NCBI RefSeq assembly: GCF_001425325.1
Contig: NZ_LMEH01000002.1
Span: 153,109-217,108 of the forward strand
Direction: 5' to 3'
Source of the DNA: Leifsonia sp. Root1293
Lineage (GTDB): Bacteria; Actinomycetota; Actinomycetes; Actinomycetales; Microbacteriaceae
Length of the DNA: 64,000 nucleotides
The position numbers and the translations under genes were made by a program. This document shows positions 8,376-16,649 of the stretch, piece after piece (within the stretch, counting starts at the first letter, position 1; every line of letters begins with the position of its first letter). The notes beneath the pieces were generated by a model. That model did no database searches. It was given only the letters and a program-made list of their open reading frames with translations, and was not told the DNA's origin.

Positions 8376-8879
8376 ATGCTGCCCATCAGCGAGAAGACCA
8401 TCCGCGCGAGCTTCGTGAACGCCTCGCGCAAGGAGATCACCGACATCACCCTGCCGGCCGAGTTCGCCGACCTCGACTGGGGACGACTCGACTTCCTCGG
8501 CTGGCGCGACCGCCGGATCGCCCGGCGCGCGTACATCGTGGTTCCCGGCCTCGGCGATGGCGAGGACGAACTCGTCGGCGTCATGCTGCAGCAGGCGAAG
8601 GCTTCGCCGCAGAAGCGAGCGCAGTGCTCGTGGTGCCAGGACGTGACGCTGCCCAATGACGTCGTGTTCTTCGGCGCACGCCTCGCCGGCTCGGCCGGAC
8701 GCAACGGCGACACCGCCGGAACCCTCGTGTGCGCCGACTTCGAGTGCTCGGCGAACGTGCGCAGGAAGCCGCCCGTCGCCTACATCGGGTTCGACGTGGA
8801 GGCCGCCCGGGAGGAACGGATGCTGGGACTCCGCCTGCGGTCGGCGGCGTTCGCCGCAACGGTCGCGGGAACCGCCTGA
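8376..8879 (+). CDS. FBP-domain (treble-clef zinc finger) protein, FusB/EF-G-binding type
   Basis: A 167-residue protein of the FBP family, whose founding members (FusB/FusC, fibronectin-binding-protein-like) bind elongation factor G and can release it from fusidic-acid-stalled ribosomes. The first half is helical and carries LPAEFADLDWGRLDFLGWRD, and the C-terminal half holds the zinc site CSWC...CADFEC. The ATG at 8376 has a GGAGAA ribosome site. Whether it gives resistance is unknown; actinobacterial homologues are mostly uncharacterised. The last 100 bases are also coding on the opposite strand for the tail of the EamA protein. Confidence 0.85.
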   Translation: MLPISEKTIRASFVNASRKEITDITLPAEFADLDWGRLDFLGWRDRRIARRAYIVVPGLGDGEDELVGVMLQQAKASPQKRAQCSWCQDVTLPNDVVFFGARLAGSAGRNGDTAGTLVCADFECSANVRRKPPVAYIGFDVEAAREERMLGLRLRSAAFAATVAGTA

Positions 8880-9796
8880 TCGGCATCCTCCATGGGCTCC
8901 GACGCCCTCACCGCCGCGATCCCGCCGAGGATGAGCGCTCCACCCACCAGCTGCAGCGGCTGGAGCTGCTCGCCCAGCAGGATCCACGCGAAGAGCGCGG
9001 CGAACACGACCTCGAGCAGGCCCGCGAACGACGCCAGCCGGGAGCCGAGCGACTCCGCCGCCGTGATGCCGGCGACATAGGCCAGGGCGGTGCTCACGAC
9101 GGCGACGAAGAGCAGCGGCACCCACCACGGCAGCGCGGCGCCGAAGAGCGGCAGGTCGCCGAACGTGGCGGTGAAGGGCAGCACGCCGATGAGGGCGAGG
9201 AAGCTCAGCGTGAGCGCACCGATGACGAGCCCGACGCCGGCGAAGGCGACGGCCGGCAGGCCGTCGCTCGGCCGCGCAGCGATCACGAAGTAGACGGCGC
9301 AGGCCACCATGGCGAGCACCGAGAAGAGCAGGCCGACCGGGTCTGGCGCCCCGATGGAGCCGGGGCCGATGACCATCACGAGACCGACGATCGCCAGCCC
9401 GGAGCCCGCCAGGACCAGGGGGCGCGGCATCCGGAGGGTCCTCGCCCAGACCACCGCAACGAGGAGCAGGGGGGCGAGCAACTCGATGAGGATCGCCGTC
9501 GAGACCGGCACCGTGCGGATGGCGGCGAAGTAGAAGAACTGCGTGGAGGCCACTCCGACGACACCCATCACGAGCACGCGCCAGCGGGCACGCCAGAGCG
9601 CGTTCCAGCGGCCGCGCAGTGCGATCAGGGTGATCGGCAGCAGAATGATCGCGCCACCGACGGCCCGAGCGGTGACGGCCGCGGCCGGTGACCAGCCCGC
9701 CTCCAGGAGCGGCTTCATGAGCACACCCGACGTGCCGAACGAGGCTGCGGCGAGCACGGCGATCGCCAGACCGGATGCCCTGGACGATATTCTCAC
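8780..9796 (-). CDS. EamA-family (DMT) transporter
   Basis: A 338-residue drug/metabolite transporter with ten predicted helices arranged as two EamA repeats; the second repeat ends in LGEQLQPLQLVGGALILGGI. These proteins export amino acids, nucleosides or drugs. It starts at GTG 9796 with a GGAGG ribosome site. About 35 hydrophilic residues after the last helix are encoded antisense to the end of the FBP gene, so that tail probably reflects loss of an earlier stop codon. It is divergent from a CGNR zinc-finger regulator, which may control it. Confidence 0.9.
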   Translation of the reverse strand: MRISSRASGLAIAVLAAASFGTSGVLMKPLLEAGWSPAAAVTARAVGGAIILLPITLIALRGRWNALWRARWRVLVMGVVGVASTQFFYFAAIRTVPVSTAILIELLAPLLLVAVVWARTLRMPRPLVLAGSGLAIVGLVMVIGPGSIGAPDPVGLLFSVLAMVACAVYFVIAARPSDGLPAVAFAGVGLVIGALTLSFLALIGVLPFTATFGDLPLFGAALPWWVPLLFVAVVSTALAYVAGITAAESLGSRLASFAGLLEVVFAALFAWILLGEQLQPLQLVGGALILGGIAAVRASEPMEDADQAVPATVAANAADRRRSPSIRSSRAASTSNPM

Positions 9797-9834
9797 GATG
9801 CCTCCGTCGAAACCCGGCCCGTCGGAATCGACGA

Positions 9835-9870
9835 AGCGTTAGGATTGAAATGCTGTTAGCCCATAACGCT
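9835..9870. promoter_or_regulatory. inverted repeat between EamA and CGNR genes
   Basis: AGCGTTA (9835-9841) and TAACGCT (9864-9870) are a perfect 7-bp inverted repeat spaced by 22 bp in the 99-bp divergent promoter region, overlapping an AT-richer stretch. It is a candidate operator for the CGNR protein; there is no independent evidence. Confidence 0.4.
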
Positions 9871-9895
9871 ACTGCGGCCCTTGTTAGGAGTCAAC

Positions 9896-10453
9896 ATGCA
9901 GTTTGCCCATGACACGGTCGTGGCGCTCGAGTTCGCGGTCGAGCTCGGGAACACCGCCGCCGGCTCCTCGCGCAGCGACCTCGAGGAGATCGGCAGCGTC
10001 GAGGAGCTGGCAGCGCTTCTGCAGCAGTACCCGTTCACGGGGCGCATCGACGGAGACGAGGCCGAGCGCCTCGACGTTCTCGACACCCGGGAGCAGATCA
10101 GGCACCTCTGGACACTCGACCGGGATGCCGCCGTGGTCGAGGTGAACCGCATGCTCCGCGAGGCGAACGCGCTGCCCTACCTCGCCAGACACGACGACAT
10201 CGACTGGCACCTGCACGCCACGTCGGATGACGCCCCATTGGGCGAGCGGATGCGGGTCGAGGCGGCCCTGGCGCTCATGGACGTCATCCGCATGGACGAG
10301 ATGCAGCGGTTGCGGGTGTGCGAAGCCGACGACTGCACCGGCCTGATCCTCGACCTGTCGCGGAACCGCTCCAAGCGCTTCTGCAGCGTGCGCTGCGGCA
10401 GCCGCATGAACATGATCGCGTTCCGCGAGCGCAAGGCGGCGGCAGCGGAGTAG
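9896..10453 (+). CDS. CGNR zinc-finger (ABATE-domain) regulator
   Basis: A 185-residue protein with an N-terminal ABATE-type sensor domain (LEFAVELGNTAAG...) and a C-terminal CGNR zinc finger whose cysteines are VCEADDC and FCSVRCGSR; the signature CGNR is CGSR here. The family is thought to be transcription factors that sense small molecules and often sits beside transporters, as with the divergent EamA gene here. ATG 9896 is preceded by TTAGGAG. A TTG start 15 bases earlier is possible but lacks a ribosome site. Confidence 0.87.
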   Translation: MQFAHDTVVALEFAVELGNTAAGSSRSDLEEIGSVEELAALLQQYPFTGRIDGDEAERLDVLDTREQIRHLWTLDRDAAVVEVNRMLREANALPYLARHDDIDWHLHATSDDAPLGERMRVEAALALMDVIRMDEMQRLRVCEADDCTGLILDLSRNRSKRFCSVRCGSRMNMIAFRERKAAAAE

Positions 10454-10466
10454 CGGCGCGATCTGT

Positions 10467-10504
10467 TCGCTGAGGCCCGCACGAAGTCCGCGGCCGAAGC
10501 GCGC
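10467..10504. repeat. REP family 2, single copy
   Basis: The copy begins GTTCGCTGAGGCCCGCACGA and continues to CGAAGCGC. It belongs to the same family as blocks near 21867, 28507, 36059 and 43041, marked by CGCTGAGGsCC...CCGAAGCGC. It lies 14 bp after the CGNR stop. Confidence 0.75.
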
Positions 10505-10572
10505 TGTGTGAGGGAACGACGCTTCGGACGCACGCTTCGCGCGGTCCTCGGCGAGCAGGAGCCCGCGATCCG

Positions 10573-10578
10573 TAGGCT
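10573..10578 (+). promoter_or_regulatory. leaderless-type -10 element
   Basis: TAGGCT ends six bases before the ATG at 10585, with no Shine-Dalgarno sequence between them. I see no convincing -35. Confidence 0.5.
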
Positions 10579-10584
10579 GAATGG

Positions 10585-11010
10585 ATGAACGCCTGCGACT
10601 CACTCGCCGAGACCGCGACCCGGCTCGCGGCGGCCGGCCACCGCTCGCGACGCTTCCTGGTCGAGCTGGGCTCCGCCGCCGGTGGGGTGCGCAGCGGACC
10701 GCTCTGGGTCATCGACGCCGGGCTGGGCGGGCGCAATGTGCTCAGCGGCCGCGGCTTCCGCCGCCGGTTCGATGACGGCAGCGATGGCCAGGCGCGGCAC
10801 TTCGCCGGGCTGGTCGCGGTGAGCGCCCGACTCGGGGCACCGCTCACGCGCTGGCTCTCGGTGCATGTGGGGCGCGACCATCCCGACTCCGCGGACGGAC
10901 GCCTCACCGATTCGGCGATCGCCTTCGCGAGCGGCATCCGGAGCGGAGAGCTCGCGCAGAGTTCCGCGGCGGAGTGGATCCGCCGGGAACTCTGCGCGAG
11001 CCGCCGATAG
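10585..11010 (+). CDS. hypothetical protein (141 aa)
   Basis: I do not recognise this protein. It is a soluble alpha/beta-looking polypeptide without signal peptide or helices, with notable segments RFLVELGSAAGGVRSGPLWVIDAGLGGRN and WLSVHVGRDHPDSADGRLTDSAIAFA. Third-position GC is as high as in neighbouring genes, and the start fits the leaderless pattern (TAGGCT plus six bases). An open frame on the opposite strand spanning the same region has poorer codon structure. It is monocistronic and convergent with the SDR gene. Confidence 0.65.
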   Translation: MNACDSLAETATRLAAAGHRSRRFLVELGSAAGGVRSGPLWVIDAGLGGRNVLSGRGFRRRFDDGSDGQARHFAGLVAVSARLGAPLTRWLSVHVGRDHPDSADGRLTDSAIAFASGIRSGELAQSSAAEWIRRELCASRR

Positions 11011-11019
11011 CTGTGGTCG

Positions 11020-12111
11020 CTACGCGACCGACCAGCCGCCGTCCGACGGGAGGATGACGCCGTTGACGTTCACGCCGTCGTCGCTGAGCAGGAACGTGAT
11101 CGACGCGGCGAGCGCCTCGGCCTCGGCGGCATCCGGCAGCAGGGTCATCGCGAGCTGAACGCGCGCTGCACCGAGGGGCGAGCCGAACGATGCCTCGATG
11201 TTCGTGATGGTCGGACCGGGGGCCACGGCGTTCACACGGATGCCGCTCGGTCCGTACATGAAGGCTGTCGACTTGGTGATGCCGGCGACGGCGTGCTTCG
11301 ACGCCGTGTAGGCGACTCCGGCGGCTGAGCCTCGGAGGGCAGCCTCGGAGGCCGTGTTCACGATCGAGCCCTTCGCCTGCGCGAGCATGGCGGGGATGAC
11401 CGCCCGGGTGAGCTTCATGGTTCCGGTCACGTTGATGTGGAACACGCGGTCCCAGACGGCGTCGGACACCTCGCCGACGGGCGTCATGTCATCCATGATC
11501 CCGGCGATGTTGGCCAGGCCGTCGATGCGGTCGCCCGCTGCGTCGACGATCGCGGCGATGGCGGCGTCATCGGTGATGTCGCCGGACACGACCACGACAT
11601 CGGAGCCGGCGTGGTCGGCAGCGAACTCGTCGAGGCGCTCCTGCGAGATGTCGACGGCGATCACGCGGCCGCCTTCGCGAGCCACGCGGGAGGCGGTGGC
11701 ACGGCCGATGCCGGACCCCGCACCCGTGACGATGATGGTCTGGCCGTCGAAGCGACCGCCGGTCACCTTCTCGACCCACTCCGGAGCCTCGGCGACGGGC
11801 ACGACCTCTTCGGTGTCGGTGGTGACGGATGCCCCGCCGGCGCCGGCATCCGCAGCGCCCTCAGCACCGGTCGCCGCGACCGGAACATCGCCGGCCGCAG
11901 CCCGCGCCACGAGGGCGTCGACCGCCTCCTGCGAGAACTGGCCCTTGCTGAGCTTGATGAGGCGCTTCAGCGCCAGACGGTGCACGGGCTTCAGGACGTC
12001 GGCATCCTGTCCGGACTGCGCGAGCATCTCGCGCAGGATGGGTCCGCCCACGGGGTGCTCGAGCCAGGTCTTGATAGAGGAGTCGCCGGTGAGGGGTGCT
12101 GGGGTGCTCAT
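11020..12111 (-). CDS. short-chain dehydrogenase/reductase with an extra N-terminal domain
   Basis: A 363-residue classical SDR. The NAD(P) motif TGAGSGIG is at 129-136, the NAG-like NIAG near 201-204, and the catalytic triad S255, Y268, K272 (YTASK). The first ~100 residues are unusual. Residues 11-70 (SSIKTWLEHPVGGPILREML...ALKRLIKLSKGQFSQEAVDALV) resemble the C-terminal tail region of actinobacterial glycoside hydrolase family 3 enzymes, and an Ala/Gly-rich linker follows. The start ATG 12111 has an AAGGA site. It is divergent from a TetR gene across a perfect palindrome, suggesting repression by that TetR. Confidence 0.88.
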   Translation of the reverse strand: MSTPAPLTGDSSIKTWLEHPVGGPILREMLAQSGQDADVLKPVHRLALKRLIKLSKGQFSQEAVDALVARAAAGDVPVAATGAEGAADAGAGGASVTTDTEEVVPVAEAPEWVEKVTGGRFDGQTIIVTGAGSGIGRATASRVAREGGRVIAVDISQERLDEFAADHAGSDVVVVSGDITDDAAIAAIVDAAGDRIDGLANIAGIMDDMTPVGEVSDAVWDRVFHINVTGTMKLTRAVIPAMLAQAKGSIVNTASEAALRGSAAGVAYTASKHAVAGITKSTAFMYGPSGIRVNAVAPGPTITNIEASFGSPLGAARVQLAMTLLPDAAEAEALAASITFLLSDDGVNVNGVILPSDGGWSVA

Positions 12112-12245
12112 GCTGATGTTTCCTTCTGTTCTCTCGGGTGGTCGTGGTGTCGTGACGTGATCGGATGCCTCGTCGACCGGCGTGTCCCGTCGGTGACGTC
12201 CGCCCCGGCGGCGTGAAGCACTGCGCGATCCACTGGACTCCACAT

Positions 12246-12265
12246 ACCGGACTACGTTGTCCGGT
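12246..12265. promoter_or_regulatory. TetR operator candidate
   Basis: ACCGGAC (12246-12252) and GTCCGGT (12259-12265) form a perfect inverted repeat with a 6-bp centre TACGTT. It immediately precedes the -10-like TACGCT (12268-12273) of the tetR gene and lies in the divergent SDR/tetR region, the expected place and geometry for a TetR dimer site. Confidence 0.7.
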
Positions 12266-12280
12266 TGTACGCTAACACCT

Positions 12281-12838
12281 GTGCCTGAGAACCCGAAAGC
12301 GAATCGCGGCCCCAGCGCCGGGCCGGCGAATCGGGCCGCACTGATCACGGCCGCTCGCGAGGTCTTCGCGGAGTCGGGCCTCGACGCTCCGCTCAGCGCG
12401 GTCGCCCGCCGGGCCGGAGTGGGCCAGGGCAGCCTCTACCGCCACTTCCCCGATCGGATCGGCCTCGCCGTGGCCGTGTTCGACGACAACATCGCCGAGC
12501 TCGAGTCCCTGGCCGCCGCATCCGGGTCGACGCTCGTCGACCTCTTCGACGGCATCGCCGAGCAGGCCATGAGCTCCACCGCACTCATCGAGCTCACGGC
12601 TGCCGCCCGGCACGACGAGCGGGCCGAACATCTCGCCAGCCGCATGACGACCCTCGTCGACGCGCTGGTGATCCGCGATCGCGCCTCGGGCCGCATCCGG
12701 GAGCAGGTCACGACGGAAGACGTGATGCTGGCGATCGGCATGCTCGCCTTCCTTCTGGCGAAGACGGATGCCGACGACCGCGTGCACGTGGCCGACCGAG
12801 CGCGCGGCATCTTCCGCGCGGCCTTCACCGAGGAGTAG
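12281..12838 (+). CDS. TetR-family transcriptional regulator
   Basis: A 185-residue TetR repressor. The HTH is LDAPLSAVARRAGVGQGSLYRHFPDR within residues 25-62, and the rest is the helical effector domain. The start is GTG 12281, seven bases after TACGCT, a leaderless configuration; no ribosome site is visible. The palindrome at 12246-12265 overlaps where -35 would be, so autorepression together with control of the divergent SDR is likely. Confidence 0.9.
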   Translation: MPENPKANRGPSAGPANRAALITAAREVFAESGLDAPLSAVARRAGVGQGSLYRHFPDRIGLAVAVFDDNIAELESLAAASGSTLVDLFDGIAEQAMSSTALIELTAAARHDERAEHLASRMTTLVDALVIRDRASGRIREQVTTEDVMLAIGMLAFLLAKTDADDRVHVADRARGIFRAAFTEE

Positions 12839-12875
12839 GGCGGCCGTCAGCCTGCTGCCGCTCCGACCCCGCTGC

Positions 12876-12881
12876 TAGCGT
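12876..12881 (+). promoter_or_regulatory. leaderless-type -10 element
   Basis: TAGCGT ends six bases before the ATG of the LLM oxidoreductase gene at 12888; no ribosome site intervenes. Confidence 0.5.
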
Positions 12882-12887
12882 GGCGAG

Positions 12888-13856
12888 ATGACCGAATCCC
12901 AGGGCGCCGCCGTCGGCGTCATGCTCCCCCGTGACCTGCCCGCCGCCGACGTCATCCCGTTCGCCCGACGGGCGGAGGAGCTCGGGTTCGCCGAGCTCTG
13001 GGTGGTCGAAGACCTGGGCTTCCGCGGTGGCATCGCGCAGGCGGCATCCGTTCTCGCCTCGACGTCGCACATCGTGCTGGGCATCGGCATCCTCCCGGCC
13101 GGCGCTCGCAACGCCGCGTTCGCCGCCATGGAGCTCGCCACGCTGGAGCAGCTGTTCCCGGGGCGTCTCGTCGCCGGCATCGGGCACGGGATGCCGCAGT
13201 GGATGCGGTCGATCGGCGCCTGGCCGGCCAGCCCGCTCACCCTGCTCGAGGAATACCTCACCACAGTGCGCGGCCTGCTCGCCGGGGAGCGCGTCGACAC
13301 CGCCGACTCGGCGCGCTACGTGAAGCTGGCAGACGCCGGCCTCGAGCCGTCGTCGATTCCGGCTGCCGCGCCACCCGTGCTAGCGGGCGTGCGCGGACCC
13401 AAGTCGCTCGCCGTCTCGGGCCGCGTCGCCGACGGCACGATCCTCGCCGAGCCGGCCGGCCCCGAGTACGCGCGGGCTGCCCTCGGACACATCGCGGCCA
13501 CGGGACCGCACCGGCTCGTCACCTTCAACATCGGCTCGGTGCATCCGGATGCCGATGTCGCCATCGACGCCGCGCGACCCGGCCTCGCGGCCATCGGCGA
13601 GCCCGACTGGGCGCCCCACATCGCGCCGCTGCCGTTCGCGGCCGAGTTCGCCGCGCTGCGGGCCAACTGCGCCTCGGGCGAGGACTTCGTCGCACGGATG
13701 CCGGCCGACTGGGTGCCGCAGCTGGCCCTCGCCGGCACGGCGGCGCAGGTGCGCGACAGGCTGGCCGAGCTCTCGACCGCGGGAGTGACGAGCAGCGTGT
13801 TCATCCCCGTGGGCTATCCGTTCGAGGCATTGGAGTCGCTCGCCTCGGTGCTGTGA
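12888..13856 (+). CDS. LLM-class (luciferase-like) flavin- or F420-dependent oxidoreductase
   Basis: A 322-residue TIM-barrel oxidoreductase of the bacterial luciferase-like family, using reduced FMN or F420. Family hallmarks are FARRAEELGFAELWVVED, the GIGILPAGARNAAFAAMELATLE strand-helix, PGRLVAGIGHG and RVADGTILAEP. The substrate is unknown. The ATG at 12888 sits six bases after TAGCGT. It follows the TetR gene by 49 bp but has its own promoter-like element. Confidence 0.88.
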   Translation: MTESQGAAVGVMLPRDLPAADVIPFARRAEELGFAELWVVEDLGFRGGIAQAASVLASTSHIVLGIGILPAGARNAAFAAMELATLEQLFPGRLVAGIGHGMPQWMRSIGAWPASPLTLLEEYLTTVRGLLAGERVDTADSARYVKLADAGLEPSSIPAAAPPVLAGVRGPKSLAVSGRVADGTILAEPAGPEYARAALGHIAATGPHRLVTFNIGSVHPDADVAIDAARPGLAAIGEPDWAPHIAPLPFAAEFAALRANCASGEDFVARMPADWVPQLALAGTAAQVRDRLAELSTAGVTSSVFIPVGYPFEALESLASVL

Positions 13857-13978
13857 TCCAGACCACGGCGCGGACCGGTCCGGCGTTCGGGGCAGAGGCC
13901 GAGGCCGATCGAATCGGTCCGCAGGTATCGGGCGAGGGCCGATCCTGACGCGCATGCTTGATGGCGAAGGGGGAATCA

Positions 13979-14845
13979 GTGATCGCACTTCTCAACCAGG
14001 TCGTCGACCACGTCGAGGATCACCTCGCCGAGGAGACCGATGTCGCCGGCGTTGCGAGCAGCCTCGGAACGACCGAGTACCACCTCCGTCGCATGTTCTC
14101 GTCGCTGGCGGGCATGCCGTTGTCGGAATACATCCGGCGACGTCGGATGACCGCCGCGGCGGCAGACGTCGTCGGAGATGACATGCTGCTGGAGATCGCC
14201 CTGCGCTACGGCTACGGGTCGACTGACGCGTTCGGTCGTGCATTCCGAGCAGTGCATGGTGCCAGCGTCGGTGATGTCCGTCGCCACGGCGGCCCCCTTC
14301 GCACGCAACCACGGCTCAGGTTCCGCCTGAGCGTAGAAGGGAACACCTCCATGGACACTCGAATCACGGATCGACCCGGATTCCGACTCGTCGGCCACTC
14401 GGCTCGCGTACCGCTCATCCACCACGGTGCGAATCCGCACATCCAGGCCCACATCGCCGGCCTCCCGATGTCGGAGCACGCCAGACTCAAGCAACTCGGC
14501 AACACCGAGCCGGTGGGGCTCCTCCAGGTGAGTGCAGATGTCGACCCCGACTACACGGAGGGCAGCGAACTCATCTATCTCCACGGCGTCGCCGTCACTG
14601 AGGAGACACCGGTGCCGGCAGAACTCGACGCGATCGAGGTTCCCGCAGGCACGTGGGCCGTGTTCCGTGTCGACGGGGACTACCCGGCGGCACTGCAGTC
14701 CACCTGGGCCGCAACAGCCACCGACTGGTTCCCGTCGAACCCGTGGCGCCTCCGGCCCGGACCCTCCATCGTGGCAGTGCTCGACCGCGCTGCCGATTTC
14801 AGTACGGCGACGTGCGAGTTGTGGCTGCCGGTGGAACGGGCCTGA
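13979..14845 (+). CDS. AraC-type regulator with GyrI-like effector-binding domain
   Basis: A 288-residue two-domain regulator. Residues 5-105 are an AraC/XylS double HTH (VASSLGTTEYHLRRMFSSLAGMPLSEYIR, then IALRYGYGSTDAFGRAFRAVHG), and residues about 125-286 are a GyrI-like/Bacterial transcription activator effector-binding fold with LPVE at the end. This N-terminal HTH plus C-terminal effector arrangement is that of Rob and SoxR-like multidrug sensors. I chose GTG 13979 for its GAAGGGGG ribosome site; an ATG 18 bases earlier lacks one. Seven bases separate its stop from the convergent PPOX gene. Confidence 0.88.
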   Translation: MIALLNQVVDHVEDHLAEETDVAGVASSLGTTEYHLRRMFSSLAGMPLSEYIRRRRMTAAAADVVGDDMLLEIALRYGYGSTDAFGRAFRAVHGASVGDVRRHGGPLRTQPRLRFRLSVEGNTSMDTRITDRPGFRLVGHSARVPLIHHGANPHIQAHIAGLPMSEHARLKQLGNTEPVGLLQVSADVDPDYTEGSELIYLHGVAVTEETPVPAELDAIEVPAGTWAVFRVDGDYPAALQSTWAATATDWFPSNPWRLRPGPSIVAVLDRAADFSTATCELWLPVERA

Positions 14846-14852
14846 CGGCGTC

Positions 14853-15263
14853 CTACTTCTGAACGAGGCCCGGCGAACCGAGCACCTTCGTCACAGTGAT
14901 CGCGATGACCACGCGCAACGGATTCGGCTGGGGCTGACGATAGCGGGCGGAGTACCGCTCGACGGCATCCGCGACGCTCTCCGGATCGCGCAGGATCTGG
15001 GCGGTTCCCGCCAGAGAGAGCCAGTGCCGGCCCTCGACCTGGCCGATGGTGGCGAGCACGCCGCGTTCGACGTTGCGCACCTTCTGCGATGGGCCCGAGG
15101 TGATGATGCGCGCGATCAGCTCACCCGAGTCCCGCTGTTCCACGGTGAAGCCGACAGCGACGACATGGATGCTGCCGTCGGGCGCAATCGTCGAGAGCGT
15201 GGCCAGGTGGCGGTCGGTGACGAAGGTGAGTCCGTCTGGGCTGAGTCTGGCGAGTTTCGTCAT
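14853..15263 (-). CDS. PPOX-class (pyridoxamine phosphate oxidase-like) split-barrel protein
   Basis: A 136-residue split-beta-barrel protein of the PPOX group that binds F420 or flavin (Rv1155-like). It starts with the family pattern LSPDGLTFVTDRHLATLSTIAPDGSIHVVAVGF and contains SGPSQKVRNVERG, corresponding to the TxxxxKxRNxxRdP cofactor segment. ATG 15263 is preferred over ATGs at 15272/15275 since it lies seven bases after GATGAT and gives the usual family N-terminus. A long repeat array occupies its upstream side. Confidence 0.82.
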   Translation of the reverse strand: MTKLARLSPDGLTFVTDRHLATLSTIAPDGSIHVVAVGFTVEQRDSGELIARIITSGPSQKVRNVERGVLATIGQVEGRHWLSLAGTAQILRDPESVADAVERYSARYRQPQPNPLRVVIAITVTKVLGSPGLVQK

Positions 15264-15298
15264 CGGGTCCATCATCGCTCACTGCGGGGAGACACACA

Positions 15299-15618
15299 CC
15301 GCTGGTCGAGTAGTGCCCGAGCGGAGCGAGGACACGTATCGAGACCACCGCGCCCGCTGGTCGAGTAGTGCCCGAGCGCAGCGAGGACACACGCCCGCTG
15401 GTCGAGTAGTGCCCGAGCGGAGCGAGGACACGTATCGAGACCACGCCACGGATGCCGCAGGCCCACGCGGCGGCCGGCCTCGGTTGATCTCGATACGCGT
15501 CGGACTCCGTCCGGCGCTACTCGATCAGCGGGTGGTGGCTACTCGATCAGCGGGTGGTCACTACTCGATCAGCGGGTGGGCGCTACTCGATCAGCGGGTG
15601 GGCGCTACTCGATCAGCG
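15299..15618. repeat. REP family 1 array (about 320 bp)
   Basis: Three units facing right (GCTGGTCGAGTAGTGCCCGA...GAGGACACGTATCGAGACCAC) are followed, after about 50 bp of unrelated sequence, by one inverted full unit and about four more inverted head segments (GCTACTCGATCAGCGGGTGG). The whole is an imperfect giant palindrome. It occupies all of the 349-bp space between the PPOX gene and the esterase gene, and its last unit supplies the esterase stop codon. Confidence 0.9.
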
Positions 15619-16566
15619 GGTGGTGGGCGGCGGGGCGTCGACCGGGAACAACTCCCGCCGGAGCACCTCCGCCTGGGTGCGCCAGAACTCGCGCGACACG
15701 TTCGCCTTGCGGAAGACGGCGTCGAACCCATGGGGTGCACCGGGAATCGTCACGACCTCGCACGGAACACCGCTCGCGTTCAGGCGAGCCGCGTAGGCGA
15801 TGTCCTCGTCGTGGAACAGATCGAGCGTCCCCACGCCGATCCACGCCGGCGGAAGGCCGGTCAGGTCCTCCCGCCTCGCGGGCGCTGCGTAGGGCGAGAC
15901 GCCGTCCGACCCCGGCTCTGCGCCCAGGTACGACGTCCAGCCGAAGCGGTTGCTCCCGGACGACCAGATGCGCACATTGCGGGTGTCCATGTCGGTGCGC
16001 AGCACCGTGCGATCGTCGAGCATCGGATACACGAGCAACTGGAACGCCGGCGCCACCTCGCCCCTGTCGTGCGCGTACAGCACCAGCCCGGCCGCCAGCC
16101 CTCCCCCGGCACTCGCACCACCGACGGCGATCCGCGACGCATCGATGCCCCGGTCGGCGGCGTTCGCGAACACCCAGCGCAGCCCGGCATAGGCGTCTTC
16201 GACGGCCGCGAGTGACGGATGCGCCGGCGCGAGTCGATAGCGCAGGGCGACCACGGTGATGCCGAGTGACCGTGCGAAGCCGATGCTCGAGGCCTCATCC
16301 TGCTCGGGCGACCCGCTGATGAAGCCGCCGCCGTGAATCCAGAACAGGGCCGGAGCAGTTCCGCGCAGCGAACGAGGTCGGTAGACCCGCAACGACACCG
16401 GCCCGGCGCCGTCTGGGCCCGGCACGCTGATGTTCTCGATCCGGATGTCGTCTGGAGCATCCGGAACCCGCGGCTTCCCCTTCTGCATCAGTCGGGTCAC
16501 GCGCGGCCCGAAGGAGAACTTCGGGATGTAGCGAGCGATGGCGAGATCCGGGTGGAAAGCCGACAT
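15613..16566 (-). CDS. alpha/beta hydrolase, hormone-sensitive-lipase (family IV esterase) type
   Basis: A 317-residue carboxylesterase. The oxyanion-hole motif HGGGF is near residue 80, the nucleophile elbow is GASAGG, and the acid/base end shows GTLDLFHDEDIAYA and GAPHGFDA with the catalytic Asp and His. ATG 16566 has a strong GAGGAGG ribosome site. The final residues (PPPTTR) and the TGA stop lie in the last REP unit, so the C-terminus has been set by the repeat. The substrate is unknown; short acyl esters are typical. Confidence 0.9.
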   Translation of the reverse strand: MSAFHPDLAIARYIPKFSFGPRVTRLMQKGKPRVPDAPDDIRIENISVPGPDGAGPVSLRVYRPRSLRGTAPALFWIHGGGFISGSPEQDEASSIGFARSLGITVVALRYRLAPAHPSLAAVEDAYAGLRWVFANAADRGIDASRIAVGGASAGGGLAAGLVLYAHDRGEVAPAFQLLVYPMLDDRTVLRTDMDTRNVRIWSSGSNRFGWTSYLGAEPGSDGVSPYAAPARREDLTGLPPAWIGVGTLDLFHDEDIAYAARLNASGVPCEVVTIPGAPHGFDAVFRKANVSREFWRTQAEVLRRELFPVDAPPPTTR

Positions 16567-16637
16567 GCATCCTCCTCGTTGGACGGAAGGCCATCCTGCC
16601 ACGAACCGGACACGTGCGTCCGGATGCCTCGCCTCGT

Positions 16638-16643
16638 CATACT
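16638..16643 (+). promoter_or_regulatory. leaderless-type -10 element
   Basis: CATACT ends six bases before ATG 16650. The same hexamer at the same spacing precedes glgX at 23805-23810. Confidence 0.5.
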
Positions 16644-16649
16644 GGCAGC

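Noticed and set aside
10284-10937. Minus-strand frame overlapping the CGNR gene end and the 141-residue hypothetical gene
   Set aside because: It covers two plus-strand genes and a REP unit, and its Ser/Arg/Pro-rich product shows no domain.
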